A DNA stretch of 9,857 nt from GCA-2786165 sp964625775 (GTDB taxonomy: Bacteria; Pseudomonadota; Gammaproteobacteria; Legionellales; Legionellaceae). Shown here in pieces: positions 6,326 through 9,857 of this stretch. Location of the stretch: NCBI GenBank assembly GCA_964625775.1, contig CAZVEH010000067.1, forward strand, positions 1-9,857, given 5' to 3'. Every line of letters begins with the position of its first letter. Position 1 is the first letter of the stretch. The translations under genes were made by a program, and so were the position numbers. A model generated the notes under the pieces. That model was given only the letters and a program-made list of their open reading frames with translations, ran no database searches and had not been told where the DNA came from.

Positions 6326-7132
6326 ATGCAATCTATTATTGAACACTATTTCGAAGAACGGCACACTCTGAAGCCTGACCAAGGGCCTAGTGAGTTACGC
6401 CAAACCGTGGATGAGGTTATGGCGCTCTTAGATCAAGGCAAATTAAGGGTCGCGGAACCGATTAATGAGCAATGGACAGTACATGAGTGGTTAAAAAAAG
6501 CAATTTTGCTGGCATTTAAACTCTACCCTACGCAAATCATGGGAGGCGCTTCACCCAATTATGATAAAATACCGTTGAAATATGATCAATTCACTTTGAA
6601 TGAATTCAGCGCACAAAATGCGCGTATTGTTCCTGGTGCCATTGTTCGACGAGGGGCTTATATCGGTCCATCGGCGATCCTTATGCCTTCTTTTGTAAAC
6701 ATTGGCGCGTACGTCGATGAAGGCGTCATGGTCGACACTTGGGCAACAGTTGGCTCGTGTGCGCAAATAGGTAAACATGTGCATCTTTCTGGAGGCGTAG
6801 GTATTGGCGGCGTCCTAGAACCTCTGCAAGCTAATCCGACTATTATCGAAGACAATTGCTTTATTGGCGCTCGTTCTGAAGTGGTGGAAGGTGTGGTGAT
6901 TGAAAAAAACTCAGTATTATCTATGGGCGTTTTTATAGGACAAAGCACTAAAATCTTCAATCGGATGACAGGCGAGATCAGTTATGGGCGTGTTCCTGCT
7001 GGTTCTGTGGTCGTGCCAGGTAGTTTGCCTGGAGATAAAGTGAATCTTTATTGCGCTGTGATCGTCAAACAAGTCGATGAGCAAACACGCGCAAAAACCC
7101 ATATCAATGAATTGTTGCGAGATCTAGATTGA
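6326..7132 (+). CDS. dapD: Tetrahydrodipicolinate N-succinyltransferase
   Basis: DapD transfers succinyl from succinyl-CoA to tetrahydrodipicolinate in the succinylase branch of diaminopimelate/lysine synthesis. The 268-residue product (family about 274) has the usual N-terminal helical domain with VAEPINEQWTVHEWLKKAIL (42-61), then a left-handed beta-helix of hexapeptide repeats from about residue 100. The hallmark block MVDTWATVGSCAQIG (135-149) continues with HLSGGVGIGGVLEPLQA (153-169), and SMGVFIGQSTKI (199-210) follows. I place the start at the ATG at 6326: it gives the normal MQSIIE opening and has AGGGA eight bases upstream. An ATG at 6305 would add seven atypical residues and lies at the predicted transcription start. 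Its TGA overlaps the dapE start. Cytoplasmic trimer by family. It also feeds peptidoglycan, so it is probably essential. Confidence 0.96.
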   Translation: MQSIIEHYFEERHTLKPDQGPSELRQTVDEVMALLDQGKLRVAEPINEQWTVHEWLKKAILLAFKLYPTQIMGGASPNYDKIPLKYDQFTLNEFSAQNARIVPGAIVRRGAYIGPSAILMPSFVNIGAYVDEGVMVDTWATVGSCAQIGKHVHLSGGVGIGGVLEPLQANPTIIEDNCFIGARSEVVEGVVIEKNSVLSMGVFIGQSTKIFNRMTGEISYGRVPAGSVVVPGSLPGDKVNLYCAVIVKQVDEQTRAKTHINELLRDLD

Positions 7133-8280
7133 ACTCAATCACTGAAGGATTACAAACCCTCTTAAAAGCATTGGTTGCCCTTCCCTCCATCACACCCGAA
7201 GACGCCGGCTGCCAAACTATCCTCATGGATTTTTTGAATCATCTGGGATTCAAATGTCAAACCTTTAACCAACCTCCGGTGGCAAATTTTTATGCTGAGT
7301 ATGGACAAGGTGACACTTTGCTGATATTCGCTGGTCATACAGATGTGGTGCCAGCAGGTGACTTAAATGCATGGAAAACCGATCCATTCGAATTAACCCT
7401 GCAAGATGGCATGCTGTATGGTCGCGGGGTTGCCGATATGAAGGGCAGTTTGGCAGCTATGTTGCTGGCGGCACAACGTTGGGTCGAGCACCATCCCCAA
7501 AGCGGTCGATTAGGATTTTTAATCACTTCCGGCGAAGAAGGTGAGCATTATGACTTGGGTACCCCTTTTGTCATGGCACAACTCGAAAAGCAAGGCATCC
7601 GACCTAATTTTTGTGTGGTGGGCGAACCCTCAAGCACTGAACATGTGGGAGATGTGATTAAAGTGGGACGGCGAGGATCACTCAGTGGTAAACTTCGGCT
7701 TCAAGGCAAACAAGGACATGTGGCCTATCCACATTTGGCCAAAAATCCTATTCACATGATAGCTCCCGTATTAGCCGAGCTCAGTACCATGATATGGGAT
7801 CAGGGATCGGACCATTTCCCCCCTACTTCGTTTCAAATCACCCATATTCAAGCCGGCGGACAAGCAAACAATATCATTCCACAGGATATTCATGTTCATT
7901 TTAATCTACGCTATTCCACACAACATACAGCAGAAAGCTTGCAAACACTGATCATGGCATGCATGACACGCCACCAAGTGCACCCTCACATAGACTGGAC
8001 ACTGAGCGGCAAACCTTTCCTGACTCAAACAGGACGCCTATTAGAGACCTGTCAAACCGTCATTCAAACCCACACACAGCGCTCGCCCGAATGCTCTACC
8101 AGCGGTGGTACATCTGATGGACGTTTTATCGCGCCTTATGGTGTAGAAGTCATAGAATTGGGACCTGTGAATCAAACGATTCATCAAGTCAATGAAGCTG
8201 TTGCGCTGCAAGATTTAGTGATTTTAACCGAGTTGTATTTCAACATCATTGAAAAGTTGTTATCACAACATGAGGGGTAG
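7129..8280 (+). CDS. dapE: Succinyl-diaminopimelate desuccinylase
   Basis: DapE removes succinate from N-succinyl-LL-diaminopimelate, later in the same pathway as DapD. It is a dinuclear zinc M20-family enzyme. The 383-residue product shows H70 and D72 in GHTDVVP, the bridging ligand D103 in GRGVADMKGS, the catalytic Glu and metal Glu E136-E137, E166 in GEPSS, and H352 in PVNQTIHQVNE. The inserted dimerisation domain spans roughly 179-295 and includes GRRGSLSGKLRLQGKQGHVAYP. STSGGTSDGRF (323-333) is also typical. The EE motif is unusual: family members mostly read TSDEEG, here it is TSGEEGEHYDLGT, with Gly for the Asp and apparently one extra residue before GT. Translation begins at TTG, overlapping the dapD stop by four bases (TTGA), with no strong ribosome binding site, so it is coupled to dapD. 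Slightly longer than the usual 375-380 residues. Confidence 0.95.
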   Translation: MNSITEGLQTLLKALVALPSITPEDAGCQTILMDFLNHLGFKCQTFNQPPVANFYAEYGQGDTLLIFAGHTDVVPAGDLNAWKTDPFELTLQDGMLYGRGVADMKGSLAAMLLAAQRWVEHHPQSGRLGFLITSGEEGEHYDLGTPFVMAQLEKQGIRPNFCVVGEPSSTEHVGDVIKVGRRGSLSGKLRLQGKQGHVAYPHLAKNPIHMIAPVLAELSTMIWDQGSDHFPPTSFQITHIQAGGQANNIIPQDIHVHFNLRYSTQHTAESLQTLIMACMTRHQVHPHIDWTLSGKPFLTQTGRLLETCQTVIQTHTQRSPECSTSGGTSDGRFIAPYGVEVIELGPVNQTIHQVNEAVALQDLVILTELYFNIIEKLLSQHEG

Positions 8281-8348
8281 CACTGATGAAGCGTAGTTAA
8301 ATCCAGGAAACACTTCACCAGTTTACTTGTGGTACACACCTACGCTTC
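8281..8348. terminator. Overlapping inverted repeats between convergent dapE and symporter genes
   Basis: Two alternative stems share bases. GAAGCGTAG (8288-8296) pairs perfectly with CTACGCTTC (8340-8348), which is the end of the symporter gene. ACTGATGAA (8282-8290) pairs with TTCACCAGT (8314-8322) with one mismatch. Neither is followed by a good T-run, so a terminator role for the convergent transcripts is only suggested. Confidence 0.3.
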
Positions 8349-9584
8349 CTGCAAACCACGCTCTGTTTCTGTCGTAATTGAATCATCTACGACTTTGACC
8401 ACACACGCGTCGGACCATACATTCAAAGCAGTTTCAATCATATCAATGATGCTATAAAAAGGTAAAATCACCCCCATCAGCGTAATCGGTACCGACATGC
8501 TTGCAAGCAAGCTCATGCTCAAGAAAAAACAACCCATAGGCACACCAGCATTACCAATTGCAGCCACAGTCGCAATCACCACCCATAAAGCCATCGTAGT
8601 AAACGACATGTGAATACCATGATTTTGCATCAAATAGACCACTGTTGTAAAAATAAATGCAGCACAACCATTCATATTGATGCTGGTGCAAAGTGGTAAA
8701 ACAAATCGACTTATCTCCGGACGCACGTTCAGCTGAGACTCAGCGGTGTCCATCGTCACAGGCAGTGCTCCAACCGATGATTTAGAGAAAAAAGCCAAAG
8801 ACAATGCCGGCAACATTCGTTTCATCATGACAAAAGGCGCTACACCTTTCCACTTTAACCATAAGGGTAAAATCACAAATCCTTGAATCACATTTGCCAA
8901 CACAATCACTAGCAAATACTGTCCCAATCCTTTGATATCAGCACCTTGACGAAACTGCACCACAGTAGTGGTGATAAAACCAAATAAACCAATTGGAATC
9001 ACAGCAATCACCCAACGCGTGATCACCATAAACAACCCATGCGCGCCTTTAAAAAATTGCGTGATCGTTTGCTTAGCTTCTTCGTCGGGAATAAATCGAA
9101 TGGCAATGCCAATCACGATACCTAAAAACAACACTGAAATCACTTGGTTTTCAAGAAAAGGAGAAAAAATAGTACTGGGTATCAAGGCCGCAAGATGATC
9201 CATATATGAAATGTGAGCAGGCTCAGGCAATCCAACAGAAGAACCACCTACCATCATCGCTGGCGAAATAATTTGGTACAAAATAAAACTCACCCCTGCC
9301 GCGAATAATGTTGTTCCTAGGGTATAACACATCGTCCGACGCCAAACGGTTTTCATCATGCCCTGAGAGGAGTAGCCTGATAGAGTGACAATGATCGACA
9401 AAGCAATGATCGGCAAGCTCATGCATTTAAAAATACGAATAAACACGTCAGCTATTAATAAGCCTAGGGACTTGAACACAGCGATATCTGATAAACCAGC
9501 CAAAACCCCCAACCCAATCATGATCAAATAAACCAAAGGAGTGTTCAAAGATAAGATTTTTTTCTGACTTGCTTGAAGACACAT
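8340..9584 (-). CDS. DAACS-family sodium-coupled amino acid/dicarboxylate symporter, SstT-like binding site
   Basis: The 414-residue inner-membrane carrier has the glutamate-transporter fold. Hairpin 1 is FFSKSSVGALPVTM (265-278), the TM7 motif is NMNG (303-306), hairpin 2 is GNAGVP (344-349), and TM8 is DMIETALNVWSD (381-392). Aligned with GltPh, D381, N388 and D392 match D394, N401 and D405. However, Arg397, which holds the acidic side chain of the substrate, is Glu384 here, and sodium ligand D312 is Asn305. SstT serine/threonine carriers have a similar ETALN stretch (from memory), so a neutral amino acid is more likely than glutamate or a dicarboxylate. I chose the ATG at 9584, which has GGGAGTG about 10 bases upstream; a TTG at 9602 would overlap that site. 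It is transcribed alone from its own promoter and ends convergent to dapE. Confidence 0.9.
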   Translation of the reverse strand: MCLQASQKKILSLNTPLVYLIMIGLGVLAGLSDIAVFKSLGLLIADVFIRIFKCMSLPIIALSIIVTLSGYSSQGMMKTVWRRTMCYTLGTTLFAAGVSFILYQIISPAMMVGGSSVGLPEPAHISYMDHLAALIPSTIFSPFLENQVISVLFLGIVIGIAIRFIPDEEAKQTITQFFKGAHGLFMVITRWVIAVIPIGLFGFITTTVVQFRQGADIKGLGQYLLVIVLANVIQGFVILPLWLKWKGVAPFVMMKRMLPALSLAFFSKSSVGALPVTMDTAESQLNVRPEISRFVLPLCTSINMNGCAAFIFTTVVYLMQNHGIHMSFTTMALWVVIATVAAIGNAGVPMGCFFLSMSLLASMSVPITLMGVILPFYSIIDMIETALNVWSDACVVKVVDDSITTETERGLQEA

Positions 9585-9600
9585 TGTGATCAACACTCCC

Positions 9601-9637
9601 AAATATAGTCAATTTTTGCACAAAAGAAACTATATTT
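9601..9637. promoter_or_regulatory. Dyad over the symporter promoter start (possible operator)
   Basis: AAATATAGT (9601-9609) and ACTATATTT (9629-9637) are a perfect 9-bp inverted repeat with a 19-base centre that itself contains TTTTG-CA-CAAAA. It spans the predicted -10 and transcription start of the symporter gene, where a repressor could bind. AT-rich arms make chance symmetry possible. Confidence 0.4.
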
Positions 9638-9661
9638 TACCATTTTATCAGCATGAGTCAA
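9634..9661 (-). promoter_or_regulatory. Sigma-70-like promoter of the symporter gene
   Basis: On the minus strand TTGACT (9661 down to 9656) and TAAAAT (9639 down to 9634) are 16 bases apart. They are correctly placed for a leader of about 40 bases carrying the GGGAGTG ribosome binding site. This is the best promoter in the window. An inverted repeat (9601-9637) overlaps its -10 and start site. Confidence 0.6.
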
Positions 9662-9663
9662 GG

Positions 9664-9694
9664 TATAATGGCATGAAATCGATTTCATAAGGAG
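9664..9694 (+). promoter_or_regulatory. Perfect -10, 16-bp palindrome and ribosome-binding-like site in a row
   Basis: On the plus strand a consensus TATAAT (9664-9669) is followed by the perfect palindrome ATGAAATCGATTTCAT (9673-9688) and then AAGGAG (9689-9694). The order looks like promoter, operator and ribosome binding site of a plus-strand gene, but no usable start codon follows: the downstream frames close quickly, and the longest closes at 9776. The -35 for TATAAT is poor. The palindrome also lies 11 bases upstream of the symporter -35, where an activator could bind. Confidence 0.4.
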
Positions 9695-9803
9695 TCAATA
9701 TCGCGGTTTACAGCCTATAGATGCTCCAAGTGAGCCCATGAAACAACCTGTGACTCAGATCAGAATCCTGGCTTAAGTAAAGTAGAGTCGACGCAAGTTT
9801 GGG
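9689..9803. other. Gene-free stretch between the palindrome and the right-hand repeat
   Basis: No convincing protein or RNA gene was seen in these 115 bases, which belong to the 273-base gene-free stretch 9585-9857. The only short start-to-stop frames are six codons from ATG 9721 and twelve from ATG 9738 (ends TAA 9776); neither has a good ribosome binding site. The repeat junction forms a small stem, TGGGG (9800-9804) with CCCCA (9810-9814). Confidence 0.5.
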
Positions 9804-9857
9804 GTAACTCCCCACGTCATCCCGAGCGCAGCGAGGGATCTCCTGTCGTGTGGCACA
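9804..9857 (-). repeat. Terminal repeat, right copy (inverted)
   Basis: The last 54 bases are the inverted counterpart of bases 1-54, with a single difference at the base opposite position 29. The pair ends in TGTGCCACA/TGTGGCACA at the very edges of the window. The copy is preceded by GGGG, which can pair with its own CCCC. Confidence 0.85.

Noticed and set aside
6551..7102. Minus-strand frames inside dapD
   Set aside because: dapD is unmistakable here and these are antisense shadows.
8968..9426. Open frames overlapping the symporter gene (8968-9198 plus, 9223-9426 minus)
   Set aside because: The symporter frame carries all transporter motifs; these frames have none.
9585..9602. TTG at 9602 as the symporter start
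   Set aside because: It would place the good GGGAGTG ribosome binding site inside the coding region; the ATG at 9584 uses it correctly.
9697..9803. Rare-start gene or 6S-like RNA after AAGGAG
   Set aside because: All frames close quickly without a usable start, and no convincing RNA fold or family match was recognised by eye.
1..9857. Composite transposon or integrative element bounded by the inverted repeats
   Set aside because: There is no transposase or integrase, no target duplication can be seen, and the enclosed genes are ordinary chromosomal metabolism and envelope genes.
1..9857. CRISPR array, tRNA, rRNA or riboswitch
   Set aside because: No regularly spaced repeats, tRNA cloverleaf, rRNA segments or recognisable riboswitch core were seen on either strand.

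Overview
This window looks like a piece of chromosome from a Gram-negative gammaproteobacterium with a moderately AT-rich genome. The evidence is a short GspC-like type II secretion protein, a GT83 (ArnT-type) sugar transferase as found in lipid A modification, and the succinylase lysine pathway (dapD-dapE). The mix resembles Legionellales/Coxiellaceae or Francisella-like bacteria, but placing the organism there is inference. All ten complete genes look intact. No phage, transposase, CRISPR, rRNA or tRNA gene was seen.

Layout. (1) Positions 1-54 and 9804-9857 are two copies of one repeat in opposite orientation (53 of 54 bases match). They form the exact ends of the window, so the window is probably a contig broken at a dispersed repeat. 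(2) 1-207 is open in one forward frame and may be the 3' end of an unknown gene that reads through the repeat. (3) 241-1082, minus strand: a gspC-like gene overlapping by one base a small Sel1-repeat lipoprotein gene. (4) 1174-2325, plus strand: a PLP-dependent trans-sulfuration enzyme (cystathionine gamma-synthase/lyase), divergent from gspC. (5) 2310-6097, minus strand: a tightly packed four-gene unit, read as polyprenyl-phosphate glycosyltransferase, GtrA membrane protein, YdjC/ChbG/NaxD-type sugar deacetylase, and GT83 transferase. (6) 6326-8280, plus strand: dapD and dapE overlapping by four bases. (7) 8340-9584, minus strand: a DAACS-family sodium-coupled symporter whose substrate-site residues differ from glutamate/dicarboxylate carriers. 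(8) 9585-9857: a gene-free stretch with a good promoter, two dyad-symmetric sites and the right-hand repeat.

How the genes work together. The four-gene unit is the most interesting part. It has the logic of the Francisella FlmF2-NaxD-FlmK route: a sugar (GalNAc in Francisella) is loaded onto undecaprenyl phosphate, N-deacetylated while lipid-linked, flipped, and transferred to lipid A as a positively charged amino sugar. Here a GtrA protein is encoded in the same unit and is a candidate flippase, and the gene order follows the proposed reaction order. dapD-dapE supplies meso-diaminopimelate and lysine, the trans-sulfuration enzyme serves methionine/cysteine metabolism, and the symporter probably imports a small, perhaps neutral, amino acid.
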